This document shows positions 8,683 through 17,970 of a stretch of 64,000 nt of DNA, one piece after another. A program made the translations under genes and the position numbers. Positions within the stretch are counted from its first letter, which is position 1. Every line of letters begins with the position of its first letter. Under the pieces are notes generated by a model. It ran no database searches. It saw only the letters and a program-made list of their open reading frames with translations, and had not been told where the DNA came from. Origin of the DNA: Brevundimonas sp. SORGH_AS_0993. Its GTDB lineage: Bacteria; Pseudomonadota; Alphaproteobacteria; Caulobacterales; Caulobacteraceae. Location: positions 811,001 to 875,000 of the forward strand of contig NZ_JAUTAH010000001.1 of the NCBI RefSeq assembly GCF_030818545.1, written 5' to 3'.

Positions 8683-9467
8683 GACCCGTCGACCGCCTGC
8701 TGGCCATCATGGAGCGGCTGCGCGACCGGGAGGGCGGCTGCCCCTGGGACGTGGAGCAGACCTTCGCCACCATCGCCCCCTACACCATCGAGGAAGCCTA
8801 CGAGGTCGCCGACGCCATCGAGCGCAACGACCTGAACGAGTTGAAGGGCGAACTCGGGGACCTGCTGTTTCAGGTCGTCTTCCATGCCCGCATGGCCGAG
8901 GAACAGGGGCTGTTCGCCTTCGACGACGTGGTCACGGCCATTGCCGACAAGCTGGAACGCCGCCATCCCCATGTCTTCGGCGCGGAGCTCCAGCGCACCT
9001 CGAAAGAACAGACCCTCGCCTGGGAGGTTATCAAGGCCGCCGAGCGCAAGGACCGCCAGAAGCCCGGCGTCCTGGACGACGTGCCGGTCGGCCTGCCCGC
9101 CCTGACCCGCGCCGCCAAGCTGACGAAGCGCGCCGGCCGCGTCGGCTTTGACTGGCCCTCGACCGACGAGGTGTTCGACAAGCTGGCCGAAGAGGTCGAG
9201 GAACTGCGCGTCGAAATCGCCGCCGGCGACCAGGCCAAGGTCCGCGAGGAGCTGGGCGACCTGCTGTTCGTCGTCGCCAATCTGGCGCGCAAGCTGGACG
9301 TCGAACCCGAAGACGCCCTGCGCGCCGCCAACGCCAAATTCGTGCGCCGCTTCGGCTTCATCGAGGCCGAACTGGGCAAGGATGGCAGCACGCCGGATCA
9401 ATCGACGCTCGAAGAGATGGACCGCCTCTGGGACGCCGCAAAGGCCGCCGAAAAGCGCGCCTCGTGA
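8679..9467 (+). CDS. mazG: Nucleoside triphosphate pyrophosphohydrolase MazG
   Basis: A 262-residue protein with the tandem MazG arrangement. The first domain has GGCPWDVEQTFATIAPY, EEAYEVADAI and ELGDLLFQVVFHA. The second has KLAEEVEELRVE and REELGDLLFVVANLARKL. The repeated EExxE and ExxD acidic patterns bind the magnesium used to hydrolyse (d)NTPs to (d)NMP and pyrophosphate, a housekeeping role that also affects ppGpp control in E. coli. It is translationally overlapped with the transporter upstream and the HAD phosphatase downstream, a likely three-gene operon. Confidence 0.95.
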   Translation: MRPVDRLLAIMERLRDREGGCPWDVEQTFATIAPYTIEEAYEVADAIERNDLNELKGELGDLLFQVVFHARMAEEQGLFAFDDVVTAIADKLERRHPHVFGAELQRTSKEQTLAWEVIKAAERKDRQKPGVLDDVPVGLPALTRAAKLTKRAGRVGFDWPSTDEVFDKLAEEVEELRVEIAAGDQAKVREELGDLLFVVANLARKLDVEPEDALRAANAKFVRRFGFIEAELGKDGSTPDQSTLEEMDRLWDAAKAAEKRAS

Positions 9468-10120
9468 CCTACGACCTGATCATCTTCGACTATGACGGCG
9501 TCGTCGCCGACAGCGAAGTGCTGAACAGCACCGTCATGGCCGAACAGCTGACGGCCATCGGCCTGCCGACGACCCTGGAGCAGGTGTTGAGCGCCTATAC
9601 GGGCAAGCGTTGGCGCGACAACCGGCCGGTGGTCGAGGCGGCCCTGGGCGGCGCCTGTCCCGAAGATTTCCACACCACCTGGTTCGCCACCTGCCGCGCC
9701 CGCGCGCCGCAGCAGTTGAAGCCCGTGCCAGGCGTCGTGGACTTTTTGACTGCGCGCAGCGAACCGCGCTGCATCGCCTCTTCCAGCGGCCCCGACTGGA
9801 TCGGCGTCGGCCTGGACCTGTTCGGCCTCAGCGACCATTTCCACGGTGCGGTCTTCACCGGCCTGGCGGTCGAACGGGGCAAGCCCCATCCCGACCTGTT
9901 CCTGCATGCGGCGCAAAGCCTGGGGGCCGACCCGGCCCGGACCCTGGTGATCGAAGACAGCGAAGCGGGCGTGACGGCCGGCGTGGCGGCGGGCATGACG
10001 GTCGTGGGCCTGACCGCCGGCGGCCACGTCCGCGACGGCCACGCGGAGCGCCTGATCGCGCGCGGCGCCCATCACATCGCCGACAGCTACGCCGCCGTCG
10101 GCGCCTTCATGGCGCGCTGA
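9464..10120 (+). CDS. HAD-superfamily phosphatase (beta-phosphoglucomutase/GPH-like)
   Basis: A 218-residue protein with HAD motifs: the nucleophile motif FDYDGVVADSE near the N-terminus, motif II within CIASSSGP, motif III at GKPHPDLFLHAA, and the metal-binding VIEDSEAGVTAG. The alpha-helical cap inserted after motif I places it with subfamily IA sugar-phosphate phosphatases or mutases. The substrate is not determinable. The GTG start overlaps the mazG stop (GTGA). It converges on the antiporter gene with a four-base gap and no visible terminator. Confidence 0.85.
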   Translation: MTYDLIIFDYDGVVADSEVLNSTVMAEQLTAIGLPTTLEQVLSAYTGKRWRDNRPVVEAALGGACPEDFHTTWFATCRARAPQQLKPVPGVVDFLTARSEPRCIASSSGPDWIGVGLDLFGLSDHFHGAVFTGLAVERGKPHPDLFLHAAQSLGADPARTLVIEDSEAGVTAGVAAGMTVVGLTAGGHVRDGHAERLIARGAHHIADSYAAVGAFMAR

Positions 10121-10124
10121 TCCG

Positions 10125-11765
10125 TCAGAGGTAGCGCAGTTCCTGCAGATCGACCTCGCGGATCAGGCGTCGCGCGGTCTCCTCGTCCAGTCGGCGCGCC
10201 CGGCTCAGGCGCGTGAACTCGGCCCGTTCCGCCGACAGACCCGCCAGGCGAAGATGCCGCTCGATCTGATCCATCTGGCGCGCCACTTCCAGATCGTCCT
10301 CGTCGCGGCGCGTCCGGCTCTCGATCCGGCGGCGATAGATCTCCATCAATCGCGTGGCGATCTCGGAATAGAGGTCGGGGTTGGGCTTGCCCTCAGCCAT
10401 GGCGTGGGACACGTCCTCGATGGCGCGCAGGGCGGCGGTGGCGGCGGCGATCCGGCTACGGTCCTCCTCCTGCTGGTGCGACGGCTCGGGCGGCAGTTCG
10501 ATGTGCTTCATCAGGCGCGGCAGGGCGAAGGTCGCCAGCACCAGCGACACGATGATCACCCCCGCCGCCAGAAAGATCGCCAGATTGCGCGACGGCATGG
10601 GCGATCCGTCCCCCACCACGAACGGCAGGGTCAGAATACCCGCCAGGGTGATGGCCCCGCGCACGCCCGCCAGGGACATAACCATCGTCAGACGCAGACC
10701 CACCTTGGGCGGCGGCCCGCGATGGCGACGGCGGAACAGGGTCAGCTTCAGCGAGGTCCACACCCATACGAACCGCAGCGCCGCCAGGGCCCCGACGATG
10801 GCCAGCACATAGACCGCCAGCCACCAGACCTCGGGCCGGCTCGTGCCCGCCACCACCTCGGCCGCGCGCGCCATGATCGAGGGCATCTGCTCGCCCAGGA
10901 TCACGAAGATGAAGCCGTTGGCGACGAACTGCACCGTGTCCCACACCACCGCGCGCCGGATGCGGGTCATGGCCAGAGACTGGCCGTTCGCCCCGCCGCC
11001 GCGTTCGGTGAAACTCATGGTCACGCCGGCGGCCACCGCCGCCAGAATGCCCGAGGCGTGAAGCTCTTCCGCCACCAGATAGGCCGCGAACGGGATCAGC
11101 AGGCTGACCAGTATCTGGGCGCCCACATCCTCGCCCCAGCGCCGGCTGACGAATCCCTTGGCGTAGCTGATGGCCAGGGTCACGCCGACGCCGACCGCCA
11201 CCCCCGCCAGGGCCAGCCAGGCGAAGGTTCCGACCGCATGGCCGACGGAGAAGGCGCCGGTCGTCGCCGCGATCACGGCGATGCGCATGCAGGTCAGGCC
11301 GGTCGCATCGTTCAGCAGAGATTCGCCTTCCAGAATATGCATCAGCCGCTTGGGGATCGGGGCGCGGGCGGCGATGGCCTGAACCGCGATGGGATCGGTC
11401 GGCGACAGGATGGCGGCCAGGGCGAAGGCGACCGCCAGCGGCATCTCCGGGATCATCCACCAGATCATGAAGCCCAGGCCGACCACGGTGAACAGCACCA
11501 GACCCAGCGCCAGCTCCAGGATCACCGCGCGGTCGCGGAACAGGTCTTCCTTGGGGATGCGCCAGCCGTCCAGGAACAGCAGCGGCGGCAGGAACAGCAG
11601 GAAGAAGATGTCGGGCTTCAGGTCCACCGTCGAACCCGTCACCATGACGATGGCCGCCCCCAGCGCGATCTGCACCAGAGGCAGAGCGACGCGCGTGATC
11701 CGTGCGATCGAACCCGACACCACGACGGCCAGAAGCAGCAGCAGGACGGTTTCGATCAGATGCAT
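10125..11765 (-). CDS. Na+/H+ antiporter, CPA1 family
   Basis: A 546-residue protein with about twelve transmembrane segments in the first 400 residues. Motifs of cation/proton antiporters are clear: LLFLPPLLFLDGW, ILSPTDPIAV and EGESLLNDATG, the last containing the ion-binding acidic residues. A charged cytosolic C-terminal tail of about 130 residues (from PPEPSHQQEEDRS) probably regulates transport. The enzyme exchanges Na+ or K+ for protons at the inner membrane for pH and salt homeostasis. It follows hflX by three bases, so it is probably the end of the hfq-hflX-antiporter transcript. Confidence 0.9.
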   Translation of the reverse strand: MHLIETVLLLLLAVVVSGSIARITRVALPLVQIALGAAIVMVTGSTVDLKPDIFFLLFLPPLLFLDGWRIPKEDLFRDRAVILELALGLVLFTVVGLGFMIWWMIPEMPLAVAFALAAILSPTDPIAVQAIAARAPIPKRLMHILEGESLLNDATGLTCMRIAVIAATTGAFSVGHAVGTFAWLALAGVAVGVGVTLAISYAKGFVSRRWGEDVGAQILVSLLIPFAAYLVAEELHASGILAAVAAGVTMSFTERGGGANGQSLAMTRIRRAVVWDTVQFVANGFIFVILGEQMPSIMARAAEVVAGTSRPEVWWLAVYVLAIVGALAALRFVWVWTSLKLTLFRRRHRGPPPKVGLRLTMVMSLAGVRGAITLAGILTLPFVVGDGSPMPSRNLAIFLAAGVIIVSLVLATFALPRLMKHIELPPEPSHQQEEDRSRIAAATAALRAIEDVSHAMAEGKPNPDLYSEIATRLMEIYRRRIESRTRRDEDDLEVARQMDQIERHLRLAGLSAERAEFTRLSRARRLDEETARRLIREVDLQELRYL

Positions 11766-11768
11766 GGA

Positions 11769-13082
11769 TCAGCGGGTCAGGTGAGGATACAGGCGCTCGA
11801 ATCGCCCCAGGGCCGCAGGGTGCAGCCGCACCGTGACCTCAGTACGGCCAAGTTCGTCGGTCGCGCGCGACGTGACCCGCCCGTGTTCGTAAAGCCAGGC
11901 CAGGGCCTCGCCCTGATCGGGCTCCAGCACCACATGGCTTTCCGGATCGTCGTCGATCAGACCGGCGATGATCTGGCGCAGTTCCTCGACGCCCTCCCCG
12001 GTCCAGGCCGAAACCGCCACCGCCTCTCCGGCCTTGGCCAGACGCTGGGCTTGACCCAGCACCGCCTCGCGGACCTCGTCCTTCAGCAGATCGGTCTTGT
12101 TCCAGACCTCCAGGACGCGCCGCGTCTTGCCCTCGGGCGTCTCGATCTGCTTCAGAACCGCCTCGACATCGGCTGCCTGGGCGTCGCTGTCGTCCGAAGC
12201 GATGTCGCGGACATGCAGGATCAGGTCGGCCTCCCCGACCTCCTCCAGCGTCGCCCGGAAGCTCTCGACCAGTTCGTGCGGCAGGTCGGAGATGAAGCCG
12301 ACGGTGTCGGCCACGATGGCCGGTCGCCCCTGCGGCAGGCGGATGGTGCGCTGGGTCGTGTCCAGGGTGGCGAACAACAGGTCTTTGGCGAAGACCTCCG
12401 ACCCCGTCAGCCGATTGAACAGGGTCGACTTGCCCGCATTGGTGTAGCCGACCAGGGCGATGGTCGGGAACGGAACCTTCTGGCGCTGCTTGCGATGCAG
12501 GCCGCGCGTGCGACGCACCTCTTCCAGCTCGGCTTTCAGCCGCACGATCCGGTCGGCGATCAGACGCCGATCCAGCTCGATCTGGGTTTCCCCCGGCCCG
12601 CCGGTCGAGCCGGTGCCGCCCCGCTGGCGTTCCAGGTGGGTCCAGGTCCGCACCAGACGCGACCGCTCATAATCCAGCCGCGCCAGTTCGACCTGCAGCC
12701 GGCCTTCCTTGGTCCGGGCGCGACGGCCGAAGATTTCCAGAATCAGGCCGGTGCGGTCGATGACCTTCACCTCCCACGCCTTCTCCAGATTGCGCTGCTG
12801 CACAGGCGTCAGGGCGTCGTCGATGATGGCGACGTCGGCCTCGGCCGCCCGCATCAGGGCGGCCAGTTCCTCCACCTTGCCAGAGCCGAACAGGGTGGCG
12901 GGCGCGATCTTTCGCACGCGCACGATCTCCTCGGCCTGGATGTCCAGGTCCAGGGCGCGGGCAAGGCCGGTCGCCTCGGCCAGCCGTTCCTCGGCCAGGC
13001 GCGGCGAGTCCGACCGTCCGTCGGGGTGGATGACGACCGCCCGCTGAACGGGGGCGGCGTGATCGATCAGTTTTTGGGTCAA
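11769..13082 (-). CDS. hflX: GTPase HflX
   Basis: A 437-residue ribosome-associated GTPase. The N-terminal HflX domain contains the glycine-rich linker RQRGGTGSTGGPGETQIE. The G domain has G1 GYTNAGKSTLFN, the G2/G3 stretch ending DTVGFI, and G4 NKTD. HflX splits stalled 70S ribosomes under stress. The only start that avoids truncation is a TTG directly after the hfq stop (13080-13082), so the two genes touch. Hfq-HflX adjacency is widespread in proteobacteria and supports the call. Confidence 0.95.
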   Translation of the reverse strand: MTQKLIDHAAPVQRAVVIHPDGRSDSPRLAEERLAEATGLARALDLDIQAEEIVRVRKIAPATLFGSGKVEELAALMRAAEADVAIIDDALTPVQQRNLEKAWEVKVIDRTGLILEIFGRRARTKEGRLQVELARLDYERSRLVRTWTHLERQRGGTGSTGGPGETQIELDRRLIADRIVRLKAELEEVRRTRGLHRKQRQKVPFPTIALVGYTNAGKSTLFNRLTGSEVFAKDLLFATLDTTQRTIRLPQGRPAIVADTVGFISDLPHELVESFRATLEEVGEADLILHVRDIASDDSDAQAADVEAVLKQIETPEGKTRRVLEVWNKTDLLKDEVREAVLGQAQRLAKAGEAVAVSAWTGEGVEELRQIIAGLIDDDPESHVVLEPDQGEALAWLYEHGRVTSRATDELGRTEVTVRLHPAALGRFERLYPHLTR

Positions 13083-13328
13083 TCAGTCTTCTTCGGCGTC
13101 AGGCTCGTACAGTTGCACGGGCGCGGACGGCATGATGGTGGAGATGGCGTGCTTATACACCAGCTGGGACTGGCCATCGCGGCGCAGCAGCACACAGAAG
13201 TTGTCGAACCAGGTCACGATGCCCTGCAGCTTGACCCCATTGACCAGGAAGATGGTCAAGGGCGTCTTGGTCTTGCGGACCGAGTTGAGGAAGGTGTCCT
13301 GAAGGTTCTGACGTTTGTCTTGCGACAT
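13083..13328 (-). CDS. hfq: RNA chaperone Hfq
   Basis: An 81-residue Sm-like protein beginning [19 protein letters not shown]. Sm1 is seen as [18 protein letters not shown] and Sm2 as [12 protein letters not shown], with the conserved YKH that lines the RNA-binding face. The hexamer pairs small RNAs with mRNAs. The acidic tail PDAEED is short, as in other alphaproteobacteria. The ATG is preceded by AGGAACAACCTGCC, an acceptable ribosome binding site. The transcript probably continues into hflX. The 103-base gap to the transaminase upstream may contain an hfq promoter. Confidence 0.98.
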   Translation of the reverse strand: MSQDKRQNLQDTFLNSVRKTKTPLTIFLVNGVKLQGIVTWFDNFCVLLRRDGQSQLVYKHAISTIMPSAPVQLYEPDAEED

Positions 13329-13431
13329 GGCAGGTTGTTCCTGTTCTTGGTTGTTCGTCGCCGGAGAAGCGGCGCGGGGCCGATACGGCCAGGCGCGACC
13401 TTAAACGTCGCTTCCCCGCCGGGGCAACGCC

Positions 13432-14292
13432 CTAAATGGCTTCTCGGCGCGCCTGTTCAAGATAGAGGTCGCGCAGGCGGGTGGCGACGGGCCCCGGACG
13501 ACCATCGCCGATGCGGACACCATCCAGGGAAATCAGCGGCATGACGAAGGTGCTGGCGGCCGTGACGAACAGTTCGCGCGCGCGCTTGGCCTCGTCCACG
13601 GAAAAGGCGCGCTCCTCAAGCTCCAGACCTTCCGCCTCGATCAGCTTCAGCACCGCGGCGCGGGTGACGCCGCGCAGGATGTTGGCCTGGGTGTCGCGAG
13701 TCCTCAGCTTGCCGTGTTCGTCCACGATCCAGGCGTTGGTCGACGCCCCTTCGGTGATCAGACCCATCTCATCGACCAGCAGACATTCGTAGGCCCCGCT
13801 CTCGCGCGCCGCCTGTTTGGCCAGGACATTGGGCAGCAGGCCCACCGTCTTGATGTCGCATCGACCCCAGCGGAGGTCGGGGCGGGTTACGGCCGCCGCC
13901 CCGTTCTGGGCCGCACGTCGGCCCTTGTCCGGATCCAGCCGCTTGGCCGTGACCACGACGCTGGGCGCCACATCGACCGGGAAGGCGTGATCGCGCGGCG
14001 CCGTCCCGCGCGTGACCTGCAGATAGACCAGGCCGTCGCGCACGCGGTTCCGCCGCACCGTCTCCTTCAGCACCACGGCCAGGGCGGCGGCGGTCATCGG
14101 GATTTCGATATCCAGTGCGTTCAGGCTGCGGTGCAGGCGCGCCATATGCCCCTCGAAGTCGGCCAGACGGCCATCCATCACGGACCAGACTTCATAGACC
14201 CCGTCGGCGAACTGGAAGCCGCGATCCTCGATATGGACCACAGCCTCGCCGTGCGGACTATAGACGCCGTTCACATAGGCGATGCGAGACAT
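13432..14292 (-). CDS. D-amino acid transaminase (PLP fold type IV)
   Basis: A 286-residue aminotransferase class IV protein. It starts MSRIAYVNGVYSPHGEAVVHIEDRG; the IEDRGFQFADGVYEV stretch near residue 21, IKTVGLLPNVLAKQAA with the PLP lysine at about 144-145, and ITEGASTNAWIV are the key family motifs. The first pattern favours D-alanine transaminase over branched-chain enzymes. It would interconvert D-alanine and D-glutamate for the cell wall. The ATG shares one base with the ntrX stop (TGATG), so it is tied to the nitrogen-signalling pair, an uncommon but recurring alphaproteobacterial arrangement. Confidence 0.88.
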   Translation of the reverse strand: MSRIAYVNGVYSPHGEAVVHIEDRGFQFADGVYEVWSVMDGRLADFEGHMARLHRSLNALDIEIPMTAAALAVVLKETVRRNRVRDGLVYLQVTRGTAPRDHAFPVDVAPSVVVTAKRLDPDKGRRAAQNGAAAVTRPDLRWGRCDIKTVGLLPNVLAKQAARESGAYECLLVDEMGLITEGASTNAWIVDEHGKLRTRDTQANILRGVTRAAVLKLIEAEGLELEERAFSVDEAKRARELFVTAASTFVMPLISLDGVRIGDGRPGPVATRLRDLYLEQARREAI

Positions 14293-15698
14293 CAGGCAGG
14301 CTCTTCCTCGTCGCCGCCGCGCGCCGGCGAGACGCCCAGCGACTTCAACTTGCGGTGAAGCGCCGACCGCTCCATGCCGATGAAGGCGGCGGTGCGCGAG
14401 ATATTGCCGCCGAAGCGCATGATCTGGGCGGCCAGATACTCCCGCTCGAACACCTCGCGCGCTTCACGCAGCGGCAGGGCGATGGTCCGTTCGGCGCCCA
14501 GGGACGGCGCCGCGCCGTTGGAGGTCGCCACCTCCTGCGGCAGCATGTCGGCGGTGATCGGCTCGTTCGGATCGCCCGTCGCCAGGATCAGCAACCGCTC
14601 GATATTGTTGCGCAGCTGGCGAATGTTGCCCGGCCAAGGATGGACCTGCAGCACGGCCACGGCGTCCTCGCCGATAAGGCGTCGCGGCAGGCCCTGCGCG
14701 GCGCTGATCGTCTCCACGAAATAATCGACCAGTTCGGCGATGTCCTCGCGCCGTTCCGACAGGGCGGGCACGCGGATCGGGACGACGTTCAGCCGGTGGA
14801 ACAGATCCTCGCGGAACCGGCCGTCGGCGATCTCGGTCTTCAGGTCGCGCGAGGTCGAGGTGATCACGCGAACATCCACCTGCACGTCCTGCTCGCCCCC
14901 GACGCGGCGGAACCGCTGATCGACCAGAACCCGCAGGATGCGGCTCTGGCTTTCGCGCGGCATGTCGCTGATCTCGTCCAGATACAGGGTGCCGTTGTGG
15001 GCGCGTTCGAACACGCCGATCTTGCTGGGCCGACCGTCCTGCCCCTCCTCGCCGAACAGCTCGACGTCCAGCCGTTCCGGCGTCATGCCGGCGGCCGAAA
15101 TGGCGACGAACTCGGCCCGGGCGCGCGGGCTGCCGTCGTGAATCTGGCGCGCCACCAGTTCCTTGCCCGACCCGGCGGGACCCGAGATCAGGACGCGGCT
15201 GTTGGCCTGGGCCACTTTGGCGATGGTGCTGCGCAGGGCCTGGGCCGCCTGCGACCGACCGATCAGGCCCGAGGGCGTCATGGTGGCGGCGCGCAGTCGG
15301 CGGTTCTCGCGTCGCAGCGTCGCCGCCTCGATGGCGCGTTCCACCACCACCACAAGCCGGTCCGACTTGAACGGCTTTTCGATGAAGTCATAGGCGCCGC
15401 GCTTCAACGCCGTCACCGCCGTCTCGATGTTGCCGTGCCCCGAGATCATCACCACCGGCAGGTCGGGATCGATCTCCTTGACCACCTCCAGCAGCTCCAG
15501 CCCGTCCAGACCGCCGCCCTGCATCCAGATATCCAGGATGGCCAGGCTGGGCTTGCGCGCGCGGATCGCCGCCAGGGCCTCGTCGGAATTGGCGGCCACG
15601 CGCACCGCATGGCCCTCGTCCTCCAGGAGGCCGGAAACCAGGTCGCGGATGTCGGCTTCGTCGTCGACGACCAGAATGTCGGAACCGGTGGGTCGCAT
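14292..15698 (-). CDS. ntrX: Response regulator NtrX
   Basis: A 468-residue NtrC-family regulator. The receiver domain (1-120) has the phospho-acceptor in LAILDIWM (D56). The AAA+ domain (145-380) has Walker A GPAGSGKE (173-180) and Walker B GTLYLDEI. The C-terminal Fis-type helix-turn-helix is at about 432-455. The sigma54-contact loop GAFTGA is missing: between ELFGEE and GVFERAHNG there is only GQDGRPSKI. It is therefore unlikely to open sigma54 promoters and may act as a repressor or sigma70 regulator. It is ten bases downstream of ntrY, its cognate kinase. Confidence 0.95.
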   Translation of the reverse strand: MRPTGSDILVVDDEADIRDLVSGLLEDEGHAVRVAANSDEALAAIRARKPSLAILDIWMQGGGLDGLELLEVVKEIDPDLPVVMISGHGNIETAVTALKRGAYDFIEKPFKSDRLVVVVERAIEAATLRRENRRLRAATMTPSGLIGRSQAAQALRSTIAKVAQANSRVLISGPAGSGKELVARQIHDGSPRARAEFVAISAAGMTPERLDVELFGEEGQDGRPSKIGVFERAHNGTLYLDEISDMPRESQSRILRVLVDQRFRRVGGEQDVQVDVRVITSTSRDLKTEIADGRFREDLFHRLNVVPIRVPALSERREDIAELVDYFVETISAAQGLPRRLIGEDAVAVLQVHPWPGNIRQLRNNIERLLILATGDPNEPITADMLPQEVATSNGAAPSLGAERTIALPLREAREVFEREYLAAQIMRFGGNISRTAAFIGMERSALHRKLKSLGVSPARGGDEEEPA

Positions 15699-15708
15699 CT
15701 TGCCTCGC

Positions 15709-17970
15709 TTATTCGGCGGGAACGCTACGGAGCGGGCGCTCCGCGGCGTCTCCGGTCTTGCCGGTGGAAGTCAGTGGGAAAATCAGGCACACGCGCGCGC
15801 CGCGCAGGGTTTCCGCATCCGCCAACCTCAGCTCGCCGCCGTGGTCCTCGCAGATGCGTTTGACGATCGCCAGGCCCAGGCCCGTGCCCTTCTCGCGCGT
15901 GGTGACATAGGGTTCGGTCAGACGGTCGCGGTCCTTGGCGGGCAGGCCTATGCCGTCGTCCTCAACGATGAAAACCGCCGCGCCGTTCTCGACGCTAAGG
16001 GCCGCGATGATGCCCGTGCCGGCAGCCCCGTCGCCATCGGCCGCCCGACGCGCCGCGACGGATTCGCCCGCATTCTTCAGGATGTTCAGCAACGCCTGTC
16101 CCACCATCCGCGCGTCGCAGCGCAGCGTCGCCTTGGGCAGGGGCTCGGCGATCTCCACGGCGATGTCGGCGTCCGCGACCCGCTGGGCGAACACCGCCTC
16201 CCGCAGCATTTCCGCCGGGTTGGCCGCGCCGAACCGGGGCGCCGGCATCCGCGCGAAGGCCGAGAATTCGTCCACCATACGGCCGATGTCGCCCACCTGG
16301 CGGATGATGGTGTCGGTGCAGCGGTCGAAGATTTCGACCTCGTCCACCTTGCTGCGATACTTTCGTTTCAGCCGCTCGGCCGACAGTTGAATGGGCGTCA
16401 GCGGGTTCTTGATCTCATGGGCGATGCGGCGGGCCACGTCGCGCCAGGCGGCGTTGCGCTGGGCCGTCACCAGCCGGGTGATGTCGTCGAAGGTCAGGAC
16501 CATTTCGCCGCCCTGCCCCCCCTCGATCCGAACGCGCAGGCGCCGCGTCTCTCCCTCGCGGCTCACGTCGATGTCTTCTTCGATATGGGCCTCGACGCGA
16601 CGCACCAGATCGCTCAGTTCCGGCGAAAGCGCCGCCAGCGCCTGTCCCAGGACCTCGTCTTCCTCGATATGCAGCAGTTGCAGGGCGCTGTCGTTGATCG
16701 CCGAGATGCGGCCGCGTCGGTCCAGGCCGATGACCCCCGCGCTGACGCCCGACAGCACCGTCTCGATGAACAGGCTTCGATCCTGCGCCTCGTCGCTGGC
16801 GGCCTTCAGCGCCGTCTGCTGGGCCTGCAGGTCGTGGGTCATGCGGTTGAAGGCGTCCGACAGGGTGGCGATTTCGCCCGGCGCCCCGTCGCTGTCCACA
16901 CGCGCGCTGAAGTCGCCGCCCGCCACCTGACCGGCCGCCTTCACCAGCCGCCCAATGGGGGCGGAAATGCTGCTGGCCGCGGACATGCCCAGCCACACGG
17001 CCCCCACCAGCACCAGCAGGGCCGTCTCCAGATAGCTGAGGATGAAGGCCGACTGGATGCGGGCGCGGGATTCCTTGGCCTCGTTATAGGACTGGATCGA
17101 CTGAACCGAGGCGTTCATCCGCGCGATCAGCCCGTCCTGCAGCGGGCGAACCAGATACAGATAGGCGTCGCCATAGGCCGGCAGGGCGATGACCGAGCGC
17201 ACCGCGTCCGGTTGCTCCGTCACGTCGGTGGGCGGCTGACCGCCTTGAGCGGCATCTTCCAGATAGGCGCGGGGCGGCGCCAGATAGGGCGGCGCGTTCG
17301 GCGCCTCGGCCCGCGCCAGCACCTCGCCCTGTCCATCCACGATGTAGAGGGCGGGATAGCCGAAGATCTCACCCACCTGGGCCAGGGCGTCGTTGAACTG
17401 GATGCGGTTGCCGAACAGGGCGCGCGCGCTGCCCAACTGTTCGGAAATCGTGACCAGGTCCGTGTCCATGGTCGAGGCGACATCCTTGATATAGGCCCGG
17501 CCCACCACCGCGCCGTTTTCGACGGAGGCCTGAACGTTTTGGCTGAACCACTGATCGACCCCGCGCGTAACCAGAACGCCGAACACCAGGGCGATCACGA
17601 CAGAGGGGATCAGGGCCACCGCCGAGAACAGGGTGACGAACCGCAGGTGCAGCCTGGATCCCGCTTCGCTGGTGCGCCGGGCCAGCGCCAGGACCCGCCG
17701 CCCGACGATGGCCGCCAGGCCCGCAATCAGAACCAGATTGGCCAGAAGCACATACAGGACCAGCTGGTTCGCCGATCCGCTCAGTCCGTCGGACGCAGCG
17801 TCAGGTGCGACGGCCACCAGCCAGACCGAGACCGCCGTGACGACCACCGCCACGAAATAGGCCAGGCCGAACCAGGCCCGCGCCCGGTCTCCGTCGATCC
17901 GTCCCCAGAACGACTCCTCGTCCGACGCGGTGTCGGCCTGAGGAGTCACGGCTGAAGGCGTATCCGTCAT
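15709..17970 (-). CDS. ntrY: Sensor histidine kinase NtrY
   Basis: A 753-residue membrane kinase. Transmembrane helices lie at about 33-55, 69-90 and 109-134, a roughly 170-residue periplasmic domain follows, and a fourth helix lies at about 307-330. After that come HAMP (333-385), PAS (about 400-500), the dimerisation/phospho-acceptor segment RRIAHEIKNPLTPIQL (H518) and an HATPase domain with DDGIGLP and GTGLGLAIV. It phosphorylates NtrX in control of nitrogen metabolism, redox or the cell envelope, depending on species. The ATG overlaps the dusB stop by four bases; ntrB and ntrC, usually between them, are absent. Confidence 0.95.
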   Translation of the reverse strand: MTDTPSAVTPQADTASDEESFWGRIDGDRARAWFGLAYFVAVVVTAVSVWLVAVAPDAASDGLSGSANQLVLYVLLANLVLIAGLAAIVGRRVLALARRTSEAGSRLHLRFVTLFSAVALIPSVVIALVFGVLVTRGVDQWFSQNVQASVENGAVVGRAYIKDVASTMDTDLVTISEQLGSARALFGNRIQFNDALAQVGEIFGYPALYIVDGQGEVLARAEAPNAPPYLAPPRAYLEDAAQGGQPPTDVTEQPDAVRSVIALPAYGDAYLYLVRPLQDGLIARMNASVQSIQSYNEAKESRARIQSAFILSYLETALLVLVGAVWLGMSAASSISAPIGRLVKAAGQVAGGDFSARVDSDGAPGEIATLSDAFNRMTHDLQAQQTALKAASDEAQDRSLFIETVLSGVSAGVIGLDRRGRISAINDSALQLLHIEEDEVLGQALAALSPELSDLVRRVEAHIEEDIDVSREGETRRLRVRIEGGQGGEMVLTFDDITRLVTAQRNAAWRDVARRIAHEIKNPLTPIQLSAERLKRKYRSKVDEVEIFDRCTDTIIRQVGDIGRMVDEFSAFARMPAPRFGAANPAEMLREAVFAQRVADADIAVEIAEPLPKATLRCDARMVGQALLNILKNAGESVAARRAADGDGAAGTGIIAALSVENGAAVFIVEDDGIGLPAKDRDRLTEPYVTTREKGTGLGLAIVKRICEDHGGELRLADAETLRGARVCLIFPLTSTGKTGDAAERPLRSVPAE

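Noticed and set aside
13405..13428. ccccgccgggg as a terminator after the D-amino acid transaminase gene
   Set aside because: The stem is only four to five bases with no uridine tract, common by chance at this GC content.
10254..13544. A 1096-codon open frame on the plus strand opposite the antiporter, hflX and hfq
   Set aside because: It is rich in Arg, His, Gln and Gly with no recognisable domain and lies exactly antisense to three well-supported genes; this is the usual effect of high-GC codon use.
15427..17955. An 842-codon open frame opposite ntrX and ntrY
   Set aside because: Low-complexity composition and complete antisense overlap with ntrX/ntrY; treated as a shadow.
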